Source of the DNA: Apiospora phragmitis
Lineage: Eukaryota > Ascomycota > Sordariomycetes > Amphisphaeriales > Apiosporaceae
Length of the DNA: 64,000 nucleotides
Assembly: GCA_038363925.1 (NCBI GenBank)
Contig: JAQQWL010000016.1
Location: 1,054,001 to 1,118,000, forward strand
Reading direction: 5' to 3'
The position numbers were made by a program, and so were the translations under genes. Shown piece by piece: positions 24,423 through 36,150 of this stretch (positions are counted from its first letter, which is position 1; each line of letters opens with the position of its first letter). The notes beneath the pieces were generated by a model, which was given only the letters and a program-made list of their open reading frames with translations, was not told where the DNA came from and searched no databases.

Positions 24423-26156
24423 TGTTATACTCCTCGCTCAAGGCTGCTGTTTCTTCCACGTGATCCAGAAAGTCTGAGAGACCGTTGTTGCTCTAGTCAG
24501 CTTCCTCAGGCCGATGCAACGCTCGTCGAATCACCTTGAGCTGCTGTGGCCCTCCCTTGCTCTCGTTTCCTGGTGCAGAAAGATATGGTTGAGAGGATGA
24601 AAGTACGGCTGGCTATCTTGGATCAAGATAATCACTCATCATGACTAAAACGGCATTTGTTGATTGCGAGCACACCGCACACCTTTCGGCAAGTGGAGAC
24701 TGGACGCCGCCATCCCCAACGGGATAAGCCGATAACGGCGCGGGCAAGCCCGGTTGTTGGTAGAGATGAACTCTCCTAGGATTGTCAGTGCCGGCCACCC
24801 TCGAATATGGAACCAATTCGGATCACGCTGTCGGTGGGTTGCGAAAGGCGGAGGGGTTCTGGTTGGGCAAGGTGTATATATCACGCAGATCAAGGAGATC
24901 TGGGTTGCGTTTCTTCCGACAATCCCAGACGTGATGTGCTTTACCCCGGAATCGGTCTAGTGGGCAAGGCATACGTCAACGCACAGCCTCGCGAAGGCAA
25001 TACGTCACGTCAGAGAGAGAAACTGGAGCAAACAGTACCGGCTTGCATCCCAACCATGATCGACATTAACCTACGATACCTACCTGTACAGTTCTCAAGA
25101 TCCTTCCTTGGTCAGCAAGTGCAGTCAATATGAGCATCTGGTCGAGAACCGCGGCATCAACCACCCAAAAGATAAGAGTCGGCCTGAGCCAGGTAAGCAA
25201 AAAGAGAACAAAGCCAATCAATAGCCGTAGCAAACTATTGCCTCTCTCTAGCCACTGTAGCCACTGAAGTATGGCTCAGCCGCGCCTGGCGTCCAGGCGG
25301 TCGCTGTTCCCGGGCAGTGATTGGACGAATCTAGTTTTATGGCGCAGCGGCATTGGAGTGACGGAGACTTTAGGCGGATAAAGAATGGGACCCTGGGTAA
25401 CAGCCAAGCAACCAAGTCGTGGATTCCTCTGCCATAGCAGGGCTGAGTTTGTTGTAGCTGGTGCAAAACGCGCGTCGGACAGAGCAGAGAGGGAGGGAGG
25501 GTAGAGAGACAGAGAGAGTGGGAGGCTGATGCTGATGCGACTCGGAGAGAGCTCCAGTGCTCCGTAAAGAGTTGAAATATGCGCCGAACACTGAACACGA
25601 AGATTGATGCTGCCTTGATTTGCATATTGATTTCCACATAATACATACACATACTACATACTTAGTACTCAACAACGCATTACAACCTCGGTTTTTCATA
25701 CAACATCAACAGCGCTTGCATTTCTTACCCTCCTACACATCCAGATCGCTACGTCTTTCCACTGGTGGTGATTTCTCGACCTCGACTCGACCGCAACAGT
25801 GCTGCCTCGATTCTAATAAAAGAAGGGTTTCAGCTTCTGAGGACGGACCAGACCAAACATTGAAACGAGGCTCCGCCTTTAGTCAACAGCCCAACGTCTC
25901 GTATCGTCAATCAACAACGGTCCTCTCTGCACCCCTAAAAAGACCGCAGCTTCTTTGGTCGGCATAATCTTTTCCCTCGCTTGTTCAGACCAACTCTCTG
26001 GTATTCGTTAGCAGTTCTCGATCCGAGCGCCGATTTGGAAAACCCCTTTCTGTCTTACCTTGGACCTCGAACCCTGATTGGAACCCCCCGCACTATCGAA
26101 AGCTACAAACGTCCTTGTACAGCATCGCGTCTGGATCTTCTCAGCGGCTACCCGCA
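24423..26156. other. Intergenic, divergent promoter region, 1.7 kb
   Basis: Separates the leftward MFS gene from the rightward MARVEL gene, so it should hold both promoters. The MARVEL-side leader is pyrimidine-rich. I see no gene. Confidence 0.5.
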
Positions 26157-27170
26157 ATGGCCATATTCGAAAGCCTGGAATGGGACGCCGACTACGTCCC
26201 CGGCGTCAAGCTGGGTCTTCATAGTATGCAGGTCCTCTTCGGATTTGTCATCTTCGTATTAGAGATTATTCTATTCAAGGACGACAAGGCACTCATCAAC
26301 GGCAACAATGGCTGGCCATTCGGTCTGGTACGTCCCGCCATCTCGAATCCACGCGCGAACCCCGATTACTGACACAGCGACTCCTCCACAGTGCTTTGTT
26401 TCTGTACTGGCCTGGATCTACTTGGTTATGACTCCGCGCTGGGAAAGGTCGAGAAAACTGGCCCAACCTCACGCCATGGCTATCGTCGACGGCGTCTTCG
26501 CCATTTTCTGGCTCTCGGCCTTCGCCAGTCAAGCTGCTTACAACACGGCCAACTCGTGTGGGAATCAATGCAAAGTCAGCAAAGCCATTGTCGGCATAGC
26601 TTTTTTCGAGATGTACGTTCGGATTCAGCCCCTGAGCAAGGTCAGCGCAGCCATACTAACAATCCCTACAGTCTATTCTGGATCGGCACTACCGTCGTGA
26701 GCCTCTACACTGTGCAGTACTACAACTTCAACGGCAACCTGCCCGGCTACGACAAGGTTGGTAAGCGAGCGCAAAACATCGATCCCGACAAAGCTGCTTT
26801 CTCGATGGCCCCCCATGACGAGGAAGCATACGCACCTGTGAACATGGACGACCACGATGGCGACCACCTCGGCAGCTCCCACACCCCCTACAACGCCGAC
26901 TCGTACAGCAGCCGACCCATGTTCGACAGCGAGACCGAATACCGCCCCCACACAAGCTCCACTGCCGCGCCGCAACTCGACAATCCATTTGCCGACGGCG
27001 GCCGTCTCGCGCATAGCAGCTCGCCGCACAACGACCCATACGCTTCATCATATGGCGGCTCGGATGCAGGCGGCCCTAGGCTCTATGCTCCTCCTTCGGT
27101 CAGCGATTTTGACGAGGTAACAAGGCCCGTGCAGTTCCCTGCTGGGAACTACGACCGTACCTTGCACTAA
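26157..27170 (+). CDS. MARVEL-domain four-helix membrane protein
   Basis: Predicted membrane protein of the MARVEL type, a family linked to membrane domains and vesicle traffic; its substrate or partner is unknown. Model: join(26157..26327,26392..26612,26672..27170), 296 aa. Both introns start with GTACGT, and the second has a clear ACTAAC branch and CTACAG acceptor. Four hydrophobic helices are visible: VLFGFVIFVLEIILF, CFVSVLAWIYLVM, VDGVFAIFWLSAFASQAAY and LFWIGTTVVSLYTVQYY. A short loop with two Cys (SCGNQC) lies between helices 3 and 4. The last 130 or so residues are a hydrophilic, Ser/Pro/His/Asp-rich tail, presumably cytosolic. The start codon immediately precedes the conserved N-terminus, about 20 residues before helix 1. 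Confidence 0.85.
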
Positions 27171-28724
27171 GAAGGATAGTCTTTGGATACCGGGGGCTTT
27201 GCGAAAAACATGCAATGAAAAAGGATTGCATCGGAAGGATACAATCATGACCCAAAGCGCAGAGGATAGGAAAGGGGCCAGCGGGAATGGGCTTGTATGA
27301 GAACTATAGGAACTGGGATTTCTGGTTGGGCCCAACCGATTATACCTATGTCTTGGGTTTTACTGCTTTTGGTGCGCTGGTGTTACGGATACATGATTAG
27401 CAGTCCGAGTGTGAATGACTATAGACGGCATCCAGAGTGCGGAGGACTGCTTAACGGTCCTTGTACTCCACGCTTTATGAATGAATACATATTGAAGACA
27501 ACATCTTTCCTGAAGAAACATAGCTCTTAGTGCGATATTACGTTTGCGGTAGGTACCGTAGGCGTGCGGCTTCTCCGCTGTCCGGGGGCTTTGGTTCACA
27601 TAGACTACCCAAGCCTCGGGATCCTATAGTGGGCTCTTGCTAGTACATGATAACAATGCCATCATCTATGCGACGATCCTCGAATGCCTCCCCAGGCTTT
27701 TTACTTTGGGCTAACTATGTAGCTTACAGTGATCAGCGTGATGATTGACAGCCTTGGAAAAGGGTCAAGTGGATTTCAACAAAATCCTGTACCCGGTAGA
27801 GCTCTCAATTGTGCCGGCGCATTGTGCTGTGAACCAATATTCATATGTTCTGCATCACTTGACATGTAGAGAATAGTGGCTGTCATCCCATGTGGTACAT
27901 AAAATGATCAGACGAAGACACCGCTCTATTACACGCCAAAAGAAAAAGGAAGGAGAAAAGTCTAGCCAAGACTATTTACCTACGGAAAGTTGAGTCTCAA
28001 CTAACAAATGCCCGAAAGATTCACCGCAGACGGACACCGGGAACCCCGAACGATGTCGCTGCTGCAGATGATGATCATTCTGACCGCTATACCACTATGT
28101 GCCACAGCATAACAGTACCGCACCCAACATACTGTCGTGCCACAACTTGGCAACCTGGAACGCTGATATGCCGGCTCCTAAGCTTATTGTATGGGTAGCT
28201 ATGCCGAGATGGGGCACTTGGACATGGATACTCCCACTACGCATCCTCGCGTGGCCTGGATTCTTGGACGATTGGCAGAAGACTAAACGTCATATCTGGG
28301 GTATCCGGGGGCCGGGGCAAATGTCCCAGCTTCAACTGGACGCCTCATGACACTCACTAGGAGAGTCAGGTCGGTCTGCGGGGTCTGGCGTTGAGAACTT
28401 GAGATGCCGGGCCAAACGGGTGCCAATGCCATTGACGAATCACGAATCGGCTCTACAGGAGCGATCATTGAGGCGAAAATTACGCCGATGATCTAAACGG
28501 AGCCTATTTATTAAGAGCCGTCGTCTTGGGAAAAGCTATCGGATGGTTCACGCTTTTGCCCGTACGAGTCTAATGTGCTGCCCCGATTCACTCCGTTATA
28601 TATATATATAATACACGTACATACGCCTCGAAACTCAAAAGGGACAGATCTATGTGGTAAATGACAAGAGCAACTGCTTGGGCCACCATACCGGAAAGAA
28701 CTGGACGCGATTCAACAAACAAAG
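27171..28724. other. Intergenic, 1.6 kb
   Basis: 3' flank of the MARVEL gene and promoter of the sugar transporter. Contains a short TA repeat at about 28597-28611. No coding feature is supported. Confidence 0.5.
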
Positions 28725-30822
28725 ATGAAAGTGAAGACCAAACAGCCATACTTTGGCTTGAAGGGAGCATGGCTCACCTTCTGGGTCACCGTCGCATGCG
28801 CGACGGACATGACACTCTTCGGGTAAGGCAAACTTGCCATGAAATATGGCCGAAGAATGTATAGTTGCTGACCTCTCTCTCTCTCTCTCTATCAAGATAT
28901 GACCAGGGTGTCTTCGGCGGCGTCATCGTAACGCCGGACTTCCTGAACCTGCTGGGCATCGCGGACAACGAGAAGCTGCAGTCCACGGTGACGGCCATCT
29001 ATGACGTGGGCTGTTTCTTCGGCGCGCTGTCGACTATGTATATAGGCGAGTGCCTGGGACGCAAGCGGACCATCATGCTGGGCACCACCATCATGGCCGC
29101 GGGCGCCATTCTGCAGATCGCCGCCTTCGGCATGGCACAGATGATCGTCGGGCGCATCGTCGCCGGTATTGGCAACGGCATCAACACGTCCACGGCTCCC
29201 GTCTGGCAGGGAGAGACGTCCAAGGCCAGCTGGCGCGGCAAGCTCGTCATCATCGAGATGATCATGAACATCTTTGGCTTCATGCTGAGTAAGTCTAGTC
29301 CATCTTCGTTCGGGTAGATCATGAAGGGACGATTGCTAATCGCAACGTTGTTAAGGCAACTGGGTCACCTTTGGGCTGTCCTACGCCTCGGGCTCTATTG
29401 CGTGGCGCCTTCCCCTGGCTATCCAGTTCATCTTCATCTTCGTCCTTTGGGCTACTGTGCCATGGCTACCCGAGAGCCCTCGGTAAGTTTACATAAACAT
29501 GCCCAAGGAGGGCAGCCACATCCGGCCCTGGATTACTGACTGACTTAACCTCGTTAGATGGCTCATTGCCAAGGGCCGTATCCAAGAAGCCGACATCATC
29601 CTGGCCGACCTTGAGGCCCTAGATGTGGATGACCCGTACATCATCACCCAGTCCAAGGATATCCAGTGGGCCGCGAACTATGAGCGGGAGAACAACATTC
29701 CCTGGGCCATGTTGCTTCGCGGGAAGACGGGACCCAATGAAGGTACCAGCACGATCCGTCGCATTATCCTCGGTATGGGAACCCAGGCAATGCAACAGTT
29801 TAGGTCAGTTTTGTGCCCCATACCCCTTTTCACCTGGCAATTCGAATTTAGGCTGACTTGTGGCCTTGGCTCCGTTGTAGCGGTATCAACGTCACCTCAT
29901 ATTACCTGCCCTTTGTACTGATACGATCGGTCGGGCTGGGCAACAAGCTCGCAAGGCTGCTTGCAGCCTGCAATTCGGTCTCCTATCTGCTGTTCAGCTT
30001 GATCGGTATTCCCAACGTTGAGCGATGGGGAAGGAGAAAGATGATGATGTGTAAGCATGAATCCATGGCTCCTGACACATCTCCCCTCCTGCTAACAGGA
30101 CATCGATAGACGCCGCCTTTGGCCAGTTCTTCTGCTATATGATCATCACAATCTGCATCCGCTACAACGAGGACACGACGATCGGCCTCGTCGCCAACCA
30201 GCGCTGGGCCAAGGCCTCCATCGCCTTCTTCTTCCTGTACTACGTCTTCTTCGGCATCGGCTGGCAGGGCGTGCCGTGGCTGTACCCGACCGAGATCAAC
30301 AGCCTGAGCATGCGGACCAAGGGCGCGGCGCTGGGCACGGCGACCAACTGGATCGTCAACTTCATGGTGGTGGAGATCACGCCCGTCGGTATCGCGAGCC
30401 TGGGCTGGCGCTTCTACATCATCTGGGCCGTCTTCAACTTCGCCTTCATCCCCGTCGTCTACCTCTTCTACCCGGAGACGGCCGACCGCTCGCTCGAGGA
30501 CATCGACCGCTTCTTCCAGGAGAACCACGACGTGCTCGTCTGCCGCGACCCCGACGCCCGCGCGTCCAAGCGCCCGGCCCGCTACGTCGCGCTCGAGCGC
30601 GACGAGGTCCGCCGCAATAGCTCCATCGCGCCGGCGGACGTCGATGCGGTGCTCCAGCGGAAGAGGACGGCGGAGAAGGCCAATGCGGGCATTGGCAAGG
30701 ACGAGGAAGAGGGGCACGCGGCACATATTGAGAAGAATGGTAATATAGTGGTATGTATATATGTACGATGTCTGGTATTTTTTGAACACTGCGATAAGGG
30801 GCTGCGCGACTTTGTAAAGTAA
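28725..30822 (+). CDS. MFS sugar transporter (sugar porter family)
   Basis: Twelve-helix proton/sugar symporter or facilitator of the plasma membrane. Model: join(28725..28822,28897..29288,29356..29482,29558..29803,29881..30050,30110..30822), 581 aa. Family signatures are visible in order: LFGYDQGVFGG in TM1, GRKRTIMLG after TM2, GRIVAGIGNG in TM4, PESPRWLIAKGR after TM6, QQFSGINVTSYYLP in TM7, ERWGRRKMM in the TM8-TM9 loop, and VPWLYPTEI with YPETADRSLEDID at the C-end. Substrate cannot be read from sequence. The first two introns need AAG acceptors (ATCAAG, TTAAG), fixed by the conserved residues they join; the first has a CT-repeat tract. The last codons may be altered by a further intron, since GTATGT occurs near 30750. 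It lies tail-to-tail with the next gene, 175 bp away. Confidence 0.92.
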
Positions 30823-30997
30823 CAATTACATTATTCGTTAAGAGATGTTGTGCTTGGACGATATAAGTTACATCCCTATCATATTTCGCTTTAGAAAGAT
30901 GCCTTGTGATTCCAAGTTTACCGCTGGAGTTTATTCGAAAGTCTGCAGCAAATACTCGTCAGCCGAGTGACCCATACACCAATACAAAAAGGGAATA

Positions 30998-32369
30998 TCA
31001 GACACCTACTACTTTCACAGATTTCATATATATAGGCGAGAATACAGAGTAGTCAATTACCATCGTCTTGCCGCTGGTGTCGTAGTGCGTCTGCGGCGCT
31101 GGAGCGTAGATTATTCCGTCCGTGGATGTGAAGAGGGTTACCGGGTCCGACCATGGACCCTGTAATGACGAGGCCGTCTTAGCCACGAGATCTATGCTCA
31201 CAAGGCTAGATCAGTACTTCGCGCTCTGTCTGCTGGGATGAGGAGTTTGTTTTCGTCAAGAGTACTTACTGCCCCAACCTGACTGGACGTAGATGAAGTT
31301 CTTGTAGTAGTCACTGTAAAGCAACGTCCCTGCAGTACCGGTAATAACCGTGGCTGGGGCCCAACCATTATAGTTGGGATAAGTAAGACGTTTGCTGTCC
31401 CACTAAGAGATACCTGTTGTCAGCTACCCAGAGTCTATTTCCCCTCTAACCCAAATTGATACCGGCCGGGGGAATAGATACTACTTACTGCTGTTCCATT
31501 CCAGTACTGATAGGCATTGACGTCCCAGAAGTTGCCGAACGGCACACGAGACAACCAGATATAGGGGTCCTCGTGACCTGGCGCTAGGCTGGAGAGCCCG
31601 CCGAGGATATAGACGTAACCGTCCACGCCGGGCCCCTGAAATTGGTCATGAGTATGATAATGCAACATACCCAACACCGTTCATTTTCCGACGGAGAAAA
31701 CTCACCCAAACGCCCTTATCTCCCCACACAGGCTCTGTGGAATCCCACATGGGACTGGACGACAAGCATATTCTGTCAGACAAAACTTCTGGGGTTCACG
31801 AATTTGGATAAGCAGGTCAGGTATGACACTTACGCCGACATCTCGCAGCTCGGCATGCTGCCGTCTCCGTTCCAAATGATGGTAGCGACGCCCGAGTTGA
31901 CGACAGCGCCGTTGATGTCGTCGGCCGTGGCGGGGCCGACGGAGTGGTACCAGGCGATGCCCGTGTTGATGCCGGTGCTGATGATAGCCGAGAACTGGGG
32001 CCGCGTGTTCTCGGTGACGGGCACGCAGAGGCCGCCCGGGTTGTTGCCGGGGCCCGGGTTGCCGATGTCGTGGTTGACGACGGGATCATCGGTGGCGGCC
32101 ACGAGCGTGTTGGACGCGAAGCCGTGGCAGGGGCCCGCGGGACCGTCGTCGCAGGTCAGAGTGTCGGCGTAGAACTTGAGCCAGTGGCCGCCGATCTGCG
32201 ACTCCCACCCGGCATCCCGGTAGGCATTGGGGAAGTTGTCGCTCGTGATATTGCCCAGTACGATCGCTGACTGCACCCGGATGGGATTCTGGAGCTGCGC
32301 GAGGGCAGAGGATGCTGCTGTCAGGAGGTATCCGAGGAACATGAAGCCCCTGTTACTTGAAGAAGACAT
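30998..32369 (-). CDS. Secreted DUF4185-like beta-propeller protein
   Basis: Predicted extracellular protein with a five-bladed propeller-like fold resembling DUF4185/GH43-like proteins; no activity is established. Model: complement(join(30998..31196,31266..31402,31489..31635,31706..31772,31834..32369)), 361 aa. A signal peptide is clear (FMFLGYLLTAASSALA, cleavage after ALA). Recurrent blade-like segments include IGGHWLKFYADTLTC, AIISTGINTGIAWYHS, DGYVYILGGLSS, DPYIWLSRVPFGNF, ATVITGTAGTLLYSDYY and SSLQGPWSDPVTLF. Four of five exon joins are well supported by frame. The last intron must use donor GTACTC, directly after a better GTAAGT that would break the frame, so that junction is less certain. 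Neighbours are a sugar transporter and, further on, a GH125 enzyme, which suggests glycan use. Confidence 0.65.
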
Positions 32370-33897
32370 TTTCGTCTTTTTGTGTTTTTTCCCAGAATCC
32401 TCGTCATCCAAGTCAGGCTGAACCGCAAAATCCTTGGGGAAACAACACATATCTGTTGGTGTTGATGTGCTGACTGACGCCTGAACTTTATAGTTTTGAT
32501 TATTCACAGAGGAATGACTGGGGGCCACCCTTAGCTGTGTCTATTATAGGAAGGAACATTGGATCAGGGGCTGCTTGGAAAGGGACCACACATGAACTTA
32601 AGATGGCTTGTTGCATTGGTCCCCCCCTCCCCCTCCCCTCTTTGCTGATTGGACTGAGAGAGATGTCGTCTGACAGGTCTCAGGGGCATTCGGTTCCCAA
32701 ACAATCACCCTATGCCCTTTACAGCCTAAGCAAGCCCAATCCTTCCCAAGGACGCAGATGCAAACGAGATTAGTGATACACCAACATCCAGTATCGTGAG
32801 TCGACTACCGATTTATCTAGCATCTTAGGCTGTTTTATATGACTTGGTATATTGGGCTGGCATGGAAAAGAGGTCAGGTGCCCCGGCGATTCAAGTACAT
32901 AAAACAGAATCAAACACCGAACGTATGGCTGAGTTGCAATCTCTCTCAGCTTCAGCCCAATGTTTCAACTGGAATGGTCAACGTAGAAATCCAATCCCAT
33001 GACTAGTCTTCGCTTCATTACTGGGGACGCAACACGACCCAAACGCAGTCTTTGCACAAATTCTTTCCACTCGATCTGCTCAGAGCCCTACTGTTGTTCG
33101 GTATTCGAGATCAAAATCCCATATCAATCAAGCAGCTACGCTCTACGGATTTAGCAGTAATGCCATGCACCATTGGTATGCTGCAAAGCAACAACATGAC
33201 AGCCCCGTCGTTTTCTGAATGATCGATGCCAACGAGTGAGTGAGTTGTTTACTTCGGCACATGATGATAGATACGTGCTCATTAACCCTGTTACGTCCTG
33301 GTGATGCGCAATTAACACGGAATTCATTCTCGATGAGGTCCTTTGGTTTTCCCAATTGCGACGGGAATGGGAGCATGGTGTGTTCTACATCGGGAGACCA
33401 AGAGGCCGCAATCTTGACGTGGCATTAGAGTGAAAACCCCCCTGGTTCTTTTGGCGACGAGCCGTAGCAATATGTTGTTCTAGGTGAGAGCGCACAGGTA
33501 CATCCGGAGAAAGATACACCAAGATGTGGCGGTTCGTGATCCATCGACCCAGGCTTCGCGGAAACCTAGTTTGTAGAGGCCCTGAGGTGCGAGCATTTTG
33601 TTTTCCAACTCCAAGAGTGAATAAATCAATACGCCTCCAAGGTCTACCTGGTATACCTTGGTTGTTCTGTCGTACAACAAACGCGCAGCCATTATCGTTA
33701 GAAACGACTCCTTTGTCGGTAGCCCAACAGCAGCAGCGGCAGCAACACCACCGCCCCAGTCAAACACCGGTAGTAGAGCTTTATACGGCGTCAGTTGCGA
33801 TGAGTGCTATTCTCACTTGAACCTAAGTAGAACAGAAAAGCCCGTCCACTCAACAAACTTCCGGGGAACCCCAGCAAGGGCACACGAGAGAGCTCCT
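32370..33897. other. Intergenic, divergent promoter region, 1.5 kb
   Basis: Lies between the leftward propeller gene and a rightward unknown gene. Short frames only. I recognise no regulatory site with confidence. Confidence 0.5.
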
Positions 33898-35181
33898 ATG
33901 CCCAAAGCACCGAAGCCCAGGAAAACGGAACGTCTGGCGCCCAGCTCGGGACAAGGTCCATATCCGAACATGCAGTGTCCTCCGGGCAGTTTCAACATGG
34001 TGGCCGGGCCGACTCCTTCGAACCAGCAGAATATCATGCCACGTCCTCCGACACAGCCGCCCCCTTCCGCCAGCCCTACTGCGGGTGGTGGCCGAATGCA
34101 ACACCTAGCGGCGGCACCTCCTGGATCAATGCCGCCGCCGCCGCCTTCATCCGCAGGCAGCGCCAGGCCCCAGGCCACTCTCCGTCCGAGATTTGACGTA
34201 TGGTCCTTGGTCAGCGGGATGCTAAAGACGGACAACCAAGGCAACCCTCTGCACACTCCACAACAGGTGGCCGAAGTTCTCCATCAGTTCATTTTTGAAT
34301 CGCTGCATAGGATGCCATTTGATGACGGTAAGCAGCCTTCCACCTTCCTCCAATTGTTCTCGGCGTGAAGAGGTAATGGTGAAACCTGCTCGGATCATAG
34401 CTGACTCGGCGTGTAAAGCTCAAAAGCTAGTGACCCAGCGTAAGGAGTTAGTAATTGATTGGATCATGGTAATGTCGGCTACATGGCCTTACTACGATGC
34501 CATGCAGCCCGTTCAGCTGAACCGGCTGGTAGGTTTGTTCCTGGGATCCGGCTGCATCACCCGTGAAGTCCTGGGGCGAGCTATCTCGAAGGTGTGGCGT
34601 AAGTCTTGCGGCACTCTACCCCTTTTTGTAAATCATGAACAAGTTTTGTTGTTCCATTTCTCCGTCCCTCCGTCCCCCTCCCCCTCCCTAAGGAATGGAC
34701 GAGCACAGCTGCCTCGTTCAGAGGCTTATACCCGTCTGCATATTGTTACCCTCTGCTAACGTTTGCGGGAATTTCTACATTAGTCGGTTTCGAGCATCAG
34801 TGGGACTACGCCCGGCAGCTGATGGGCTTTGTCATGCAAATCCACCATGCCCACTGGAAGCTCTTGGGCATCCGCTGGGAGTGTTGGCCGTGCAATCCAG
34901 ACATACTGCCGTCGTGGGTTGATCTGTTGCTGCCCCACGAGGATAACAGCTCGCCGGCCCGAGCTAGACGCGAGGGGCGCGTGATGGGCTACGGCGTGGG
35001 GTTTGCTTGCGCGGTGGTCTCTGGCCCTGCTCCTCGCCCTCCTCCTCGCCCTTCTCAGAACCCTTCTCAGAACCCGGCACCTACCAGTGTCGCCAACCCG
35101 TCCATGGTGGAACGGCTCATGCCGGCGCCGGCACCTCCACAGCTTCATTCACAGCAACCACGACAAGGCCCTTCTCAGTAG
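33898..35181 (+). CDS. Unrecognised Pro-rich protein
   Basis: I do not recognise this protein. Model: join(33898..34327,34401..34598,34784..35181), 341 aa, with GTAAGC and GTAAGT donors and a GCTAAC branch before the last acceptor. Residues 1-95 are basic and Pro/Ser-rich with a poly-Pro run (low complexity). A compact, folded-looking region follows (FDVWSLVSGMLKTDNQGN through HQWDYARQLMGFVMQIHHAH), rich in Trp, Leu and His, then WECWPCNPDILPSWVDLLLP with two Cys. The C-terminus is Pro/Gln-rich again. No signal peptide or membrane helix is seen. Continuity of frame over three exons and conserved-looking splice sites argue that it is real; the second intron (185 nt) might hide a small exon. 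Start is the first plausible ATG, but the frame is open further upstream. Confidence 0.55.
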
Positions 35182-36150
35182 CAAAGGGCGAATACAAGAG
35201 TAGAGAGAAGGGGATAGGCTATAAATTAATCTTGGCGGACTTGTAAGTTCTTGGAGGCTCTAAACGTTTTCTTGGATCCCGCGAGGGGAAGTTCAAGTTT
35301 GGGATATTGGCTTCCATTTACATTAGAAGCCGCGAGAGACTGTTGTATTCATGAGTGGGTGAAACCAGGAATATAGGCTAGCTGACTCCTGAGTATTTCG
35401 TCAGATACAATACCATGACTCATTGGTCGTGTGAGTGTCGATTGGTGCTGACACGATCCCTATACTGCCTTGAATCGCCCACCGCCCAATAGACTTGTAA
35501 TGCTGAAACCTCGTTGCCTCAAACGTTCTGCCTTACTCATGCTCAAACTTGAAGTCATCCTCTCCGTCCAGAACCTCTCCCACTGTGGGGTATGGCTCGC
35601 GGCCATGCAGACACATTCGTTGCCAATATGATGACTAGAGCACAGTAGCAAGTTCCTGTGCCATCTTGAAAAAACAATCAGAAAGCAAAACTCTTCTCCT
35701 CCATGGTCATCTTCGAGCGCCCTTGCTTTCTTTGTCCATGAGTGTAGAGTCCTGCTGGACTGCAACCGCGCATACCCAGTTGAGCGTAGCTTGGCATCCT
35801 TCCGTTCTCCGTGTAAACCTATACCGGCTTTCCCAGGCGCAGCTGCCAAATACCTCCTTTTTTCAGATGAAGGATCTCTTGACTTGGGAGGGTTCGATGA
35901 TATTTCACGTGACTGGTGAATAACGCATTTTTGCTGTTCGGTTCTGAAGAGCCCCTGAATTTGCAATTCCGGCGCCACCGATTTTTCAGTATTGATGGTG
36001 AATGAGTTTTAACAGCCAACCGGTGCAGTGGGTGGAAACCCATCAGCATTTCGCCAGTGGCGGAATCGGTATCAATAATCTGCATTGCTGTGAGGTTTTG
36101 TCCTCCAAGTACTTGAGCAATCACATCTCGCCATCTCTTTAGCTCTAGCT
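35182..36150. other. Intergenic, convergent 3' flanks, 1.0 kb
   Basis: Lies between the 3' ends of the unknown gene and the GH125 gene. A 172-codon minus-strand frame near 35460-35978 has no ATG start or recognisable domain. I see no gene. Confidence 0.5.

Noticed and set aside
28597..28611. TA microsatellite upstream of the sugar transporter
   Set aside because: Short and common in fungal intergenic DNA; too far from the start for a confident TATA box.
29983..30825. 280-codon minus-strand frame over the sugar transporter
   Set aside because: Antisense shadow; the plus strand carries unmistakable transporter motifs in the same DNA.
35460..35978. 172-codon minus-strand frame downstream of GH125
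   Set aside because: No ATG start, no domain, and it lies between two 3' ends.
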